DNA of 64,000 nucleotides from positions 184,001-248,000 of the forward strand of contig CALSFV010000077.1 in NCBI GenBank assembly GCA_943737045.1, given 5' to 3'. Of this stretch, positions 1-12,674 are shown piece after piece (position 1 is the stretch's first letter; each line of letters begins with the position of its first letter). The stretch comes from Parapristionchus giblindavisi. Taxonomy: Eukaryota; Nematoda; Chromadorea; Rhabditida; Diplogasteridae. The position numbers and the translations under genes were made by a program. Below the pieces are notes generated by a model, which searched no databases, was not told the origin of the DNA, and saw only the letters and a program-made list of their open reading frames with translations.

Positions 1-33
1 GAGAGTAAAATTAGCTCCGGGTGTGCCTTTAAT
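1..33. mobile_element. H1 hairpin element, one arm at window edge
   Basis: GAGAGTAAAATTAGCTC followed by GGGTGTGCCTTTAA matches the right arm of the H1 family. The other arm lies left of the window. It sits in an intron of the chitin-binding gene. Confidence 0.6.
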
Positions 34-147
34 AATTTGTTTTGCTGATTCATGGTCGAAAGAGCCCGCTGATCAGAATTGCAACTGAGAACATATATTT
101 CAAGTTCTTTTGATCTTTGACCTTTGATCTTTAATCTCTATCTGCAG

Positions 148-377
148 GTTGATGTCTCATTCGCTTGTTCTACCGAGGGTGCGTCCGCTGAGAGCGAGTG
201 CTCTGATTGGTTTACACTCTGTGAGAATGGACGAGGACTTACCCTCTACTGCATGCAGGGATACCTTTTCGACGCCCAGGCTGCCAGGTTTGATCTTTGA
301 TCTTTGGACTTACGTTTAATCCTTGATCTTACAGATGCGTACCCGCTGGTCATCTCGAGCACTGTCTCGCCCACTAA
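148..377 (+). CDS. C-terminal exons of a chitin-binding (peritrophin-A/CBM14) protein, partial
   Basis: Two exons (148-287 and 335-377, stop TAA at 375-377) are joined in phase across a 47-base intron; the 5' part of the gene lies outside the window or upstream of 148. The reading encodes about 60 residues with the cysteine and aromatic pattern of a type-2 chitin-binding domain: a Cys before Ser-Asp-Trp-Phe, a C-x-NG-R-x-L core, YCMQGYLFD, then ARCVPAGHLEHC close to the end. In this family the six cysteines form disulfides and the domain binds chitin, for example in eggshell, cuticle or pharyngeal proteins. The protein is therefore expected to be secreted, but the signal peptide is not visible. 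The intron is almost wholly GATCTTT heptamer repeats, and the intron before it ends in the same repeat. Which chitin-binding gene this is cannot be told. Confidence 0.8.
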
Positions 378-2098
378 GTGATCGATCTACAATTATCGAT
401 TGATTTATCGATTATTCTGTAATAATTCTAACTAAATTCTGTACCATTCCATATACTATAATATTTCCATTCACTTACCGGTGTTTTTTCGCTAATTATT
501 GCTAATTTTATGTACGCTATAACTTGATGTGCTAATGATAAATGTCTAATTTGCTAGTACTTTGGTTGTTTTGATACTTAAATCCGGAGACATAATCCGG
601 TTAATCGTGGCCTCGTGTTTTGGATGCGACATTTCATTGTGAGAGATCATATTGCTATTGTATTACAATGACAGTGGGCTTAGGCGTACATAAATCAATC
701 TACGCCAGGCAAAAAAAATGTTTACATCAAAAAGCGGCTCTAATGAGCCTGTGTAGTATGGTCATGACCCCGCAGTAGAGATCCGCGACAATAGGGGGAG
801 GGACTGGTTTCATTCCTTGCGAAAATACCCTCAAGATCTAGATAAGACGATCGCAACAGTGGCCCACGCGCATTAATTTATTTCCGTTAGCTTGTATAGT
901 CTGTTACTGAAAATGACGCCGGCTCTAGCTACAACAATAGTCAAGGTAAATTGCAGTTTTTTTTATATTTGAACACAATAATTTTAAAATGTAAGTGTTC
1001 GTAAATATTTCATATTCATAAAGGGTAGAGAAAAAAACGTTCCACGGTATCTTAGATGGATTGGGTCGAGGCCAAGGATACGATAAGTGAGGCTGATATC
1101 GATTGCCGATGCAATCACTGTGGTCTAGCCGTGCCTGATTGGAAACCCATCGGTTTGCTTCGCAAATTATTTTTAAAAAGTCAGATAAAATGCATTCTCT
1201 TCTGACCCAAATTTCAACAAAAAAAAGTATACATTGAATGATATATTGTCGTAGTGAACATATTCGTTTACTATTATTATTTATTGTTATGATAACGCAA
1301 TTAAATTCATCGACTATTACAGCGGTCGCCGATCGTCTAATGCTAATCCTTCTGTGGTATCTGTTCCTGATATTGGACCATCCATTCTCGTTCATTGCCT
1401 TGTCTACTCTCATTGTCTTCCTCTTTTATCGAAAGAACTTCTGTACTTGTGCATATCGTGAGTAGTTATTATTATTACCATTTATATTTTCATTATTTTT
1501 ATTGTAAATATAATTATATATTATTTGTGTTCTGGTCTACGCCATTTTGTATGAGAGTTGGACAAGCGATTTTTTTGTTTTGATCATCTAGTATCACCCC
1601 GTGCTAATTTGAAACTTCGAACTCTCTTAATCTCAAAAAGAGAGTATTTTCAATTTCAAATAAGCTTTGAAAAGTGATCATTCAAGGATGAACGATATTT
1701 CGATAATTATTATTATTACAAAACTCGATTCATTTGAGAACCATATCTTCGCATATGGCTATTATGCATGCTGATATCATCTCCGTTCTTCTGCATGGAT
1801 ATATTGAACCTCATAAAGATATCGAAATATCTTACTTGGAATTAATACTGTTCTATTAATATTAACATAATTATTATTAATTACGTTATTGATATTAATA
1901 ATATGGACGTTCAGTTTTTTGTGCAAAATGTATATATTGGTATGTGTAGTCTTTTCCTTGTGACGGATCCATTTTTCATTTTAATCGAATATAAACGTGT
2001 CATGATTCTTGTTCATATTTTTATTCTCATTGTTTATCCCATCATATTATACATAACAGAAAATGAGTTTACATAAGGGGATCGATGGATATCATTCA
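378..2098. other. Intergenic, no supported gene
   Basis: AT-rich sequence downstream of the chitin-binding gene. A 162-codon open frame on the minus strand (925-1413) and a 75-codon hydrophobic one on the plus strand (1238-1465) overlap each other. Neither has splice partners or a recognisable domain, so I do not call them genes. Confidence 0.5.
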
Positions 2099-2471
2099 TT
2101 AAAGAAGGGGACCCACGAGTTTTTTCGTGACTAAACTGGCCAGACAGAACTATTGCTCACATCTCCTTGTATACAAAAACAATTTTCTCTAAAACTTTAG
2201 ATGCCCCAGAATACTGTAATTCGGACTTAAAGTTCATTGATATGCCCAGGGAAAGGCGCGAGTTTTTGAAATTGAAGTACAAATATATAGAAAATTGCAA
2301 ACGGGAATCGAACCCACGTGGCGCGGTTACAAGCACTGACTACTTACCACTGAGCCACACGCTATACGTGTTCAACCAGTCAAATCTAATAGAGAAAGGA
2401 ATGCCGCTTCCTATGTCCCACGTTCTTCATGTCAATAGCACAGCCCAAATCTCGTGGGTCCCCTTCTTTAA
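2099..2471. mobile_element. M3 element copy 1, terminal inverted repeats, with internal tRNA-like segment
   Basis: The ends TTAAAGAAGGGGACCCACGA and its reverse complement near 2452-2471 form inverted repeats of about 21 bases. There is no transposase frame inside, so this is a non-autonomous element. Copies 3 and 4 share the ends but not the tRNA-like part. Family assignment by target duplication is not possible because TTAA may be part of the ends or of the target. Confidence 0.75.
2297..2362 (-). pseudogene. tRNA-like segment (Thr-like) inside M3 copy 1
   Basis: Read on the minus strand it has an A-box (TGGCTCAGTGG), a loop reading CTTGTAA (anticodon TGT, Thr-like) and a B-box (GGGTTCGATTCCC). 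The acceptor and anticodon stems do not pair well, so it is not a functional tRNA gene. It could still act as an internal RNA polymerase III promoter. Confidence 0.55.
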
Positions 2472-2783
2472 TTCATATTCAAATCCTTTGTTATTTTTTT
2501 ATTATTTTTGTAAAAATCATCACACGTAGAAAAAAGGGAAAATTTGCGCTTCCGCTTCGGTACAAAACTCGGCCGGGCTGGACATAAATCCTTGTCGAAA
2601 TCGCCTAAAACCACCGGACAGTGCTTTACAGTCTGCGGCAGAATTATGGAACACGACCTCCTGCATTTAGCAATCTGTGAGCACGGTTAAGAGGAGATGC
2701 GAAAAAAAAGACTGAATGCTCATATTCGTAATTTTCGTTCTTTGAATAAATTTAAAATCTCTAATACATGTACATCTATATTC

Positions 2784-2901
2784 AAAGGGAGCGTAACCTC
2801 TCTCAATGGTCTCTTCAACGTTCTACGCTCTCTCGTTGTTAGAGAACAGAGAAATAGTGTGCGCGATGAAGAGGCCATTGAGAGAGGTTACGCTCCCTTT
2901 A
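2784..2901. mobile_element. H2 hairpin element copy 1
   Basis: Near-palindrome of about 118 bp starting AAAGGGAGCGTAACCTCTCT and ending with the complementary AGAGAGGTTACGCTCCCTTT. The centre carries TCTCGTTGTTAGAGAACAG. It is non-coding; other copies are at 4.8, 24.4, 42.8 and 51.5 kb. Confidence 0.75.
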
Positions 2902-4282
2902 AGGATGAACAAGCTCGAGAAAGAATTTCTATCGCTATGATTGGATTGGAGGCGGTTTGCAGAGAACGTACGAGAAAGATTTCTCCGGACATCTTCAATG
3001 ACATTGGTCTCAATTTGGCGATTTGCTCTCGGAACAACATTTGGTGTTGTAAAAAAATCTTTCAGAAGCGGAAGAATAAGAAATGGTCGAAAAAAGCAAA
3101 ATTGTGTTGGATTTCCATTCTTAGAAAAGCACTGTAAAAAAGCAAATGTCTTCCTTGACTAGCTAGATACTTGAAACTAGTTTTCTAGGTAAAAAAACAC
3201 GAAAAAAGCCCTTTTAAACAAAGTTTCAAATCTCTCTCTCTCTATGAACGGAGATATTTGCTCTTTACGTGCGTTTTTTTTTGGTATTTTACGATGAGAT
3301 AGAACTATCTAATAAGCAAAAGTTTTTTTGAATGGTTTTTATGAGCTCTGGTCTATTTCGCATGTACGAAATGTAGATATAATGTGAGACATGAGAAGAT
3401 ATATATACACCAAAAACAAATTTGCCCAAATAGGGATATGGAGAAAATAGACAAATCGCTGTTTTCGGGCTATCATTTGCCTTACTAGTTAATGCAGGCA
3501 AAACGTGTGCAAAGCAGGGAAAGTTCTGAAAGCTGTTGTCCATATTTGGGTAAGTTTGTTCGTCACTGGAGTAGGCAGATGCGTGTTTCAAAAATCGCTT
3601 CGCGTACATGGATAATGGAAAAAAGACAATGCTGTGTTGAAAGTTGCATAAAGAAAAGAAAAGTTTTGAAAATTCTCTCGTTTTATATACTGTCTTGCCT
3701 CTTGTTCTAGTCCCTTTTTCTTTTCGCCACTTTTGAAACGTGTAGAAAAAAGCTGTACGAAAAAATACATATTTTGTAGTGTTGTGAAAACATTTTTAAA
3801 GCGATATTACATGCATGATTGGATCACTGATTATGAGAACAGCTTACAATTTAGCCCGCGTTGCTCCGTGGCTAGCTAGCGCTTGTAACTACAAAGAGCA
3901 AGCTCGATCTCCGAATTTTCTATATATTTAAGCTTCAATTTCGAAAATTCACGCCTTTCCTTGGTACAGCTTATACTTTTAGCTCGGATTGCGGTATTCC
4001 AGGGCGTTTATAATTTTAGGGATTTTTTTTGCTTACAGGGAGATGTGAAAAAATTAATGGTCTCGTTCTCTAAATAAATTAATAAAAGATGTGATCCATA
4101 TCGTTTAAATATAACATATAGGAAAAAAATGTTTATTTGAATATTTAAATGATCAAAAAAATTATCTATATCAATTCTCTATTCTCAATTCTCAATATCA
4201 ATTCTCTTGTTCTTCACTTCGTCGTGGATAAAAATATTAATTCATTCCTTCTTTTTGTCTCTCCAATGATCGGTTCATCATT
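2902..4282. other. Intergenic upstream of the bestrophin gene
   Basis: No supported gene. About 3420-3550 is partly inversely related to 21630-21780 (shared 'tttgcccaaata' and 'actagt' blocks), suggesting an old repeat. About 3645-3740 resembles a second AAAAGAAAAG / CTTTTTCTTTTCG inverted-repeat unit also found near 11860-11945. Confidence 0.35.
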
Positions 4283-6915
<2,633 letters not shown>

Positions 6916-6988
6916 TCTTTCTTGATCTTTGAACTTTGATCTTTGATCAGCGACCTTTCGAATAATCACATGATAAATTCATTTTATT
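6916..6988. repeat. GATCTTT heptamer stretch after the bestrophin stop
   Basis: Five GATCTTT-like units run from about 6911 to 6946 directly over and after the predicted stop. An alternative reading would treat 6909-6949 as one more intron of this repeat, ending GATCAG, with a stop shortly after. Confidence 0.5.
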
Positions 6989-7476
6989 TTAAAGAAGGGG
7001 ACCCTCGAGTTTTTTCGTGACTAAACTGGCCAGGCAGATCACATCTCCGTGAATACAAAAACAATTTTCTCTATATTTTTAGGTGCCCCGGATTGACGTA
7101 ATCCGAGCTTAAAGTTGATACACTAGGAAAAGCACGGGTTTTTGAATTTGAAGGATAAATATGTAGAAAATTGCAAACAGGAACCGAACCAGCGTTGCGC
7201 GGTTACTAGCGATGACTACTAACCTCTGATCCTCACATCCTACGCACTCAACTTGTAATATCTAATAGAGAACAGAATGTCCCCCGCTCTTCGGCACTAC
7301 TTCAGAATAGGGCACCAGTCAAAAATAATAGTATAATTGCTTAGTATAAACGTCCTTTCCTTTGTGTTAATTTCATTTTTCACGTCCTTCTGGACTTGCC
7401 CGGTGTACTGGTACCCTATTCTGAAGTAGTGCCGGCTAGGCATGTCAATAGCGCAACCCAAATCCAGTAGAAATGA
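6989..7476. mobile_element. M3 element copy 2, degenerate, with a nested element
   Basis: The left end TTTTAAAGAAGGGGACCCTC and the following 80 bases match copy 1, as does a decayed tRNA-like B-box near 7180. The right end has lost its inverted repeat. The element is interrupted by another palindromic insertion at 7293-7433. Confidence 0.65.
7293..7433. mobile_element. 141 bp inverted-repeat element nested in M3 copy 2
   Basis: The ends GGCACTACTTCAGAATAGGG and CCCTATTCTGAAGTAGTGCC are perfect complements. The interior is non-coding. Sequence on both sides continues the M3 element, so this insertion is younger than its host. Confidence 0.8.
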
Positions 7477-7873
7477 TAAGAAAACGTTGCAAGAGAGCTT
7501 CCATGGGATTCCAAAAATGTGATCGCGTTTGACAGTGTTTGCGATAAAAGAGACTGTGCACGGTCTCATTTTAAATTAAACTTTGAATATAATTGCATTA
7601 ATGCGAATTTGTCGATTCCATTTTCTTGAGTGTGTGAGAGACTTTTCGAAAAAATCAGAGTATTACTTTATCAATTACTAGATATGTCAAGATTATTGGT
7701 TATTCAGATTTGATTTTAAACAAAACTGTGAATTCGCAGCTCGGAGGAATGAAATTAATTTCATTTCATCAATATTCGTCGCTTTCTCTTTCTTCTTCTT
7801 CTCTTTACATTATACATTCTACATTGCAATTTGCAGAGCGTCTGAATTTTTAAATTAGAACGGTAATTTAAAC

Positions 7874-8270
7874 ATGACGCTAAACAACCATCTAGTCCGT
7901 CTTGTTGCCTACACTCTCATAGCCGCGGTATGTTCTCTCTCCTAACTAGCCATCTAATTCATCTTATCGTCTGCACTCTATTCAGAGTCCTATGTAAAGA
8001 TCAACGAACATCAAACGATTACCGATGAATGACTTGTCGCACCTTTTGACTTTTGGTTGTATGTCATTCAATTACAGTCGTTTGTTTTAGAAGTTGAAAA
8101 GCAGGGCCAGATATACCCATCATGCGACCATACTTCGTTTCTACCTAGGCAACTTTCTTGTTCCAAACCTTTCGTTCCTGCGTAACTGTTTTCCATGGGT
8201 AATGCATGGAAAACTCTAATCCTCGCATGTGCAGTTATGCCCAAGAAGAGAAATCCAAAAGAAGCCGTAA
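7874..8270 (+). CDS. Possible short secreted protein, three-exon open reading (weak)
   Basis: An ATG at 7874 opens 18 mostly hydrophobic residues followed by a GTATGT donor at 7928. An acceptor TTTTAG at 8090 opens 36 more codons to a GTAATG donor at 8199. Joining to 8235 stays open only to a stop at 8268-8270 in a frame different from the zinc-finger gene that starts at 8237. It might be an independent small gene, a chance reading, or a 5' part of the GRF gene put out of frame. No domain is recognised. Confidence 0.15.
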
Positions 8271-8798
8271 TCCATCTCGAGGTGTGTTCCTTCTACCTTT
8301 CATCCGTTTAAAGCGACACCCCAAGCTAATTGAAACACTCCGCTTTGGCCACACTATCTCGCATTCTTTGTTTACGAGAGAGTATTGCCAATGCGGAGAG
8401 TAAAATTAGCTTGGGATGTGCCTTTAAAGCATTTTTAGTTAGTAATCATTCGATTATCCTTTCTGTTGCAGGTCAAAGAAGAACCTCCAACAAAGAAGAC
8501 GAAAGAGGTCGAGGACAAACCTAAAAGAGATCGCTGCAAATGCGATAAAGCCGTCCAGATGAATCGAGTGACTAAAGTATGTTTTTCATCTCATTTTCAA
8601 AAAAAAAACATCACACATTCGAATTATTTGAATTTCCAGGAATCTCCTAATAAGAACAAATTGTTCTACTCGTATGCAGCGAGGAAGTGTAATCACTTCA
8701 GATTTCTGAAACAAGAGGAAACAACAACAAAGCCAGAGTGCAACTGCACAATGATGGAACTAACAAGGGAATGGTCTCAATTCGGCCTGACCTTATGA
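8237..8798 (+). CDS. Small GRF-type zinc-finger protein, 3' end replaced by a transposon
   Basis: Exons 8237-8281, 8472-8576 and 8640-8798 encode 102 residues. The ATG lies two bases after a TGTGCAG acceptor, as expected for a trans-spliced nematode message. The N-terminus is basic and lysine-rich (MPKKRNPKE, then KEEPPTKKTK). It is followed by one GRF zinc finger: CKC, PNKNKLFY, a basic stretch, KC, then an aromatic FRF. GRF fingers bind single-stranded nucleic acid and occur in DNA repair and topoisomerase proteins, so a nuclear role is likely. One expected metal ligand is missing: FYSY replaces the usual FYxC. The last 12 codons and the stop lie inside a 631 bp palindromic element (from 8764). 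Without the insert the frame would run Leu-Arg-Glu-Thr-Glu-Val and stop. Intron 1 holds an H1 element. Confidence 0.75.
8308..8428. mobile_element. H1 hairpin element in GRF intron 1
   Basis: TTAAAGCGACACCCCAAGCT at the left faces AGCTTGGGATGTGCCTTTAA at the right. The hairpin centre is CTCGCATTCTTTGTTTACGA. Confidence 0.8.
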
Positions 8799-9394
8799 GA
8801 TGTCAATAGTGTGACTAAAATTAGTTATATATGCCGATCGCAAATCCGTTTTTAGACAGTGCCTAATCGAGCTGAGCTTCGAGAAAATCGATCTTGAAAT
8901 TTCCCTTTCTTGGCTGGCTGGTCGATTCGAAAGTTTGCATGGTCTCCTACACTAAACTATCCCGATGGGTTCATTAGCCCATCTATCAGCCATCAAGACA
9001 TCTACTTCCGTAGTGTAGTGGATAAGGTGTCCACGTTCACTTTTGATTGCCACGGGTTCGATCCCCTTTGAAGCAATTTTCTTTTGCTAATTTTTTTCTT
9101 GTCGAAAGATTGAAAAATTTGGTGTTTTTATGAAAACCAGAAAAGAAAATAGGAAAAGAGGTCGTTGTATCGATAGTTGATAGATGAGTTAACGAACCCA
9201 TCGGGATATTTTAGTCTAGGAGACACCATGAACTTTCGAATCAGCCAAGAAAGCCAAATTTCAATATCGATTTTCTCGAAGCTCAGGTCGATTAGGCACT
9301 GTCTAAAAACGGTTTTGCGATCAGCATATATAACTAATTTTAGTCACACTATTGACATCTCATAAGGCCAGGCCGAATTGAGACCATTCCCTTG
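8764..9394. mobile_element. 631 bp long-inverted-repeat element with TAA target duplication
   Basis: The ends read CAAGGGAATGGTCTCAATTC and its complement, with arms of about 190-230 bp that match closely. Direct TAA copies flank it (8761-8763 and 9395-9397). A 3 bp TAA/TTA duplication is typical of PIF/Harbinger-type elements. No transposase frame is present. The insertion point is inside the coding exon of the GRF gene. Confidence 0.9.
9007..9071 (+). pseudogene. tRNA-like segment in the loop of the 631 bp element
   Basis: It has an A-box-like GTAGTGTAGTGGATAAGGTG and a B-box GGGTTCGATCCCC about 30 bases later. Acceptor pairing is poor, so it is a tRNA relic or a polymerase III promoter rather than a working tRNA. 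Confidence 0.5.
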
Positions 9395-9578
9395 TAAGAG
9401 AAACTGAGGTTTGATAGACTCCCATTATCAACTCACATTTGTATAGTATTGATAAGGTGTTGAAAGAGACTTTGCAGAAGGAAAAACGTCCTTATTATAA
9501 ATGTGATGAATGCGACTGGTTCGAATGGGGTGATCTCACGGGATGATCATAATTATTATCATCATGTGAATTATCTAT

Positions 9579-9900
9579 TACTCCGCAATTTTAGGTGGGC
9601 CAATAATTTGGTCGAACATTTTTGGGTGCCTAAAATTTGGCTACCAGACAAGCCCCACTTTTAAGTAGGGTCAATAATTTGGTGGTTGAGCCATTAATTT
9701 GGTTCGAAGTGGGGCTGTTATTTTAGTCTAAAATTTTAGCCCCACTTCGAACCAAATTATTGGCTCAACCACCAAATTATTGACTCAACTTTAAAAGTGG
9801 GGCTTGTCTGGTAGCCAAATTTTAGAGTCAACTTTTACGTTCCACCAAATTATTGGCCCCACTTCGACCAAATTATTGGCTCCCCTAAAATTGCGGAGTA
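9579..9900. mobile_element. 322 bp palindromic element, TA at both ends
   Basis: The left end TACTCCGCAATTTTAGG mirrors CCTAAAATTGCGGAGTA. The interior repeats modules such as CCAAATTATTGGCTC and GTGGGGC in both directions, so the arms are themselves repetitive. Non-coding. Confidence 0.85.
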
Positions 9901-10540
9901 TATTACCCCCCCCCCCCCCCACTTTACAGGGAGAGAAGCCCATGCCAACTACAGTAAACAAAGGGTGCTCTCTTCCTTTAACTATCTCTCATAATAAAGT
10001 ATTTTTGTTAAGTCTTATTGAAATTCATAACAAAGTGACGTAACGTAATGTTGCATATCTTATCATCAACGCCCCCCCCCCCAATTCTATCGTCCCTTAA
10101 GAACACTGATATCCCCTTCTAGGCTCAATCCATAATCACTATTTCATTCCATTCATTATTTTCTTCACTTGTTTATTTATTTGTTTCACACCATTTGTTC
10201 GCTAAATGTGAATAAATATATATATATATATATATATAGTTTTCGAGATCTTCTTAGACAGTTTGTAGCTAGAGGAAGGGGTTGATTTAGAATGAGACGG
10301 ATTGTTGAAACTATTCGTTTCGGCGAATGCGTGTGACTGTCTATCGGTGAAATATTCGGATAGTGTAGCCTCTGTACTGTTCTGGACTGCTTGAGCGGGT
10401 GAAATCTGCAATAATCCGAAAATAATGTAGATTAATCAGAAAAATGTTATATATACCATGTATTTAGAAGAATCAGCATTCATCACCTTCCGAGGAGCAA
10501 ATGAGCGAGTATTTAGAGTAGCCATCATACGAATTTCCAG

Positions 10541-10729
10541 GAATCTCCTAATAAGAACAAATTGTTCTACTCGTGTGCAGCGAGGAAGTGTAAATACTTC
10601 TGCTTTTTAAAGCAGGATGAAGTACCAACACCGCCAGAGTGCTCCTGCACAAGGATCAAACAAAGAGTTTCTTCACCCCGTTGGTTCGACTCCTGCTGGA
10701 AACGGCAAAAGATCGGTGCGCTTCAGTGA
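10541..10729 (+). CDS. Second copy of the GRF zinc-finger terminal exon (alternative last exon or relic)
   Basis: Preceded by the same acceptor context (GAATTTCCAG), the exon starts ESPNKNKLFYSCAARKC and is nearly identical to the exon at 8640 over its first 50 bases. It reads 62 residues to a TGA at 10727. Here the metal-ligand cysteine is kept (FYSC), unlike the upstream copy. A second CxC follows (ECSC). The first-half exon with the CKC knuckle is not repeated nearby, so a complete finger would need splicing from 8576, skipping the exon at 8640. The last few codons lie in another inverted-repeat element (10718-10883). It may be a functional alternative 3' exon or a decaying duplicate. Confidence 0.55.
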   Translation, partial: ESPNKNKLFYSCAARKCKYFCFLKQDEVPTPPECSCTRIKQRVSSPRWFDSCWKRQKIGALQ

Positions 10730-10883
10730 CCAACTTTTCAGGATGAGTGCAATCCATGGATTTTCATGGATTGCCGGAGTATGTACAGTCCCTGGATTAC
10801 CGCCATCGACGGTACTCCAGAGACTGTACTCCGACAATCCATGGATTGCACTACTTATCCTGAAAAGTTGATCACTGAAGCGC
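10718..10883. mobile_element. 166 bp inverted-repeat element at the end of the duplicated GRF exon
   Basis: GCGCTTCAGTGACCAACTTT at the left matches the complement of AAAGTTGATCACTGAAGCGC at the right. A second inner palindrome pairs GTGCAATCCATGGA with TCCATGGATTGCAC. No clear target duplication is seen. Confidence 0.85.
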
Positions 10884-11492
10884 CCACTACGCTCTTATAT
10901 TTGACTTCGTTAATCTTATTGTGCATTTCGATAGTTGATTTCATAAAGGTTCTAGAAGAATTAAATAATAAACATTTCATAATATTCCACTGTGCTACGA
11001 AATGTTTCAGAAGATATCTTCAAAAATCGAGATTTTAGTAAATTGGAGAATTTTTCAGAAGGTCCCAGAGCGTGGAACCTTCTCGAATATTTGAAAATCT
11101 TCATAGTGGTTTCAATTTTGCCAATAAAAATATTTGAGTCATATTTTATCAAAATTATTTTTGAATTTAAATTTTTGTTCAGTGAAGTCACCCCTGAACG
11201 AAACCCGGCTCAACAGTGGTGGCATGTCGAGTTCAGTGCGCGAGCGATGCCGCTCTGCGTCTCTGCCCTCCGATCTCGTTTGATCATCTTGCCACGTCCT
11301 ATCTCGTAATCAATACTATAGTCATTTCTGCAGACACTGAGGAAAATTGTCCTAACTTATCATTCAATTGTGCATGCGAGAAACTACTTAGTTCATCATC
11401 TTCTTTCAGAGATCATAAACTCTTGAAACTGTCCATATCTTCATTAGTCGGCTAATAGTCAAACTATAGTCAAAGATCCCTTGATACTCTCT

Positions 11493-11622
11493 CGAATGTG
11501 AACCAATGAATAATAACCGACTGGATGATAACCATTTGCATATGACAGACAAGCGCTAATGAATAGACAAAGTATGCAAATGGTTATCGTCCAGTCGGTT
11601 AAAATTCATCGGTTCTCATTCG
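11493..11622. mobile_element. 130 bp palindromic element
   Basis: CGAATGTGAACCAATGAAT at the left and its imperfect complement ending GGTTCTCATTCG at the right. The stem includes CCGACTGGATGATAACCATT against AATGGTTATCGTCCAGTCGG. Confidence 0.8.
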
Positions 11623-11704
11623 ACCTAGTGCCCTCTCTTTCTGTGCTCCTTGATGGATGAGGTCCCTCGTTCGATATTTCTGTCTTTATTATGCCATACA
11701 TATG

Positions 11705-12093
11705 GTAGGATCAACTCTTTACTCATCACTAGACTCATCGTCAATTCGAAGTGACAAAGAAGGATAGATGAGACAAGGAGGGATTATAATCTAGACGGGG
11801 ATGGTTGGATGATTGACACTACAGCCGACAGTGGACATAGGCTCCGTTCAAAAGTTGCGAAATGAAAAGAAAAGCAGATATTTAAAACTCTCTCGTTTTA
11901 CACACTCTCTCGCCTATTTTTCTTTTCTTCTCGCAACTTTAGAAAGAACAAAACCCAAGTGGTCTCTTCGCATATCATTTCTCTGTCCTCTAATGATTTC
12001 CGTGGTAGGATCAACTCTTTATTTATCACTAGACTCATTGTCAATTCGAAGAGACAAGATACATGAGACAAAGAGGGATTATAATCTATATCT
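11705..12093. repeat. Two direct copies of a unit of about 90 bp
   Basis: About 11705-11795 and 12006-12093 share GTAGGATCAACTCTTTA, ACTAGACTCAT, GTCAATTCGAAG and GGGATTATAATCTA. The spacer holds the AAAAGAAAAG inverted-repeat unit. Confidence 0.7.
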
Positions 12094-12674
12094 TCACGTC
12101 TCATTTTTCTATTGATTTCAATGAGCACTGAAGGGACCAAAGAAGCAGATATTCTAGCACAAGCAATCGCATTCACAATATCTTGGTCAAACTATTCAGA
12201 GAATACAAAAGGAATTGATATTATTATAATTAACAATTAAAAGATTTAAAATAATTATGATAAAGCGGGTATTAAGCGACCGGTGGGTGTAGACTCGTAG
12301 ACAACACTGATTATTGATTGATTGACTAGAAACAAATACATATTTTGAAGACTTATGAAAAAATACACAAAAATCGATATTGCATGCAAGATCACTGAGA
12401 ATGACACCCAGTGGGGAGGGTTCGGAATGGTTTGAAAAATGTTTACCGTACCTCCTGGGCTACGGTAGCCCATACGGTACTATTGATTGATTCTTCGATG
12501 ACAAGAAGAAAGGATATGGTAGAGAGGTTAGTTACGGTAGAAACATGACCAAAGTAATGATGCCCAGATTAGGGTGGAGCTACGGCAGATTACAATTGGT
12601 TTACAGTATCCCCGGTGTGATACGGTAACTCCATTACGGGCTACGGTAGCAGGATCGTCTGGGATACTGTAGCT

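Larger units (their letters stand above)
10884..12674. other. Gene-poor interval with small repeats
   Basis: No supported gene. It holds a 130 bp palindrome (11493-11622), a pair of direct repeats (11705 and 12006), and an inverted-repeat unit near 11850-11945 related to 3645-3740. TACGGTA motifs near 12450-12650 lie just past the stop of the minus-strand membrane protein gene. Confidence 0.4.

Noticed and set aside
925..1413. 162-codon open frame on the minus strand
   Set aside because: It has no recognisable domain, AT-driven composition, an overlapping plus-strand frame, and a length expected occasionally by chance in 64 kb.
2297..2362. Functional tRNA-Thr
   Set aside because: A- and B-boxes are present, but the stems do not pair; it lies within a mobile element.
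10202..10405. Minus-strand frame after a TTGCAG acceptor (SPAQAVQNSTEATLSEYF)
   Set aside because: It is protein-like, but it ends in a (TA)n repeat and no upstream exon joins it; the nearest minus-strand gene already ends with its own stop.
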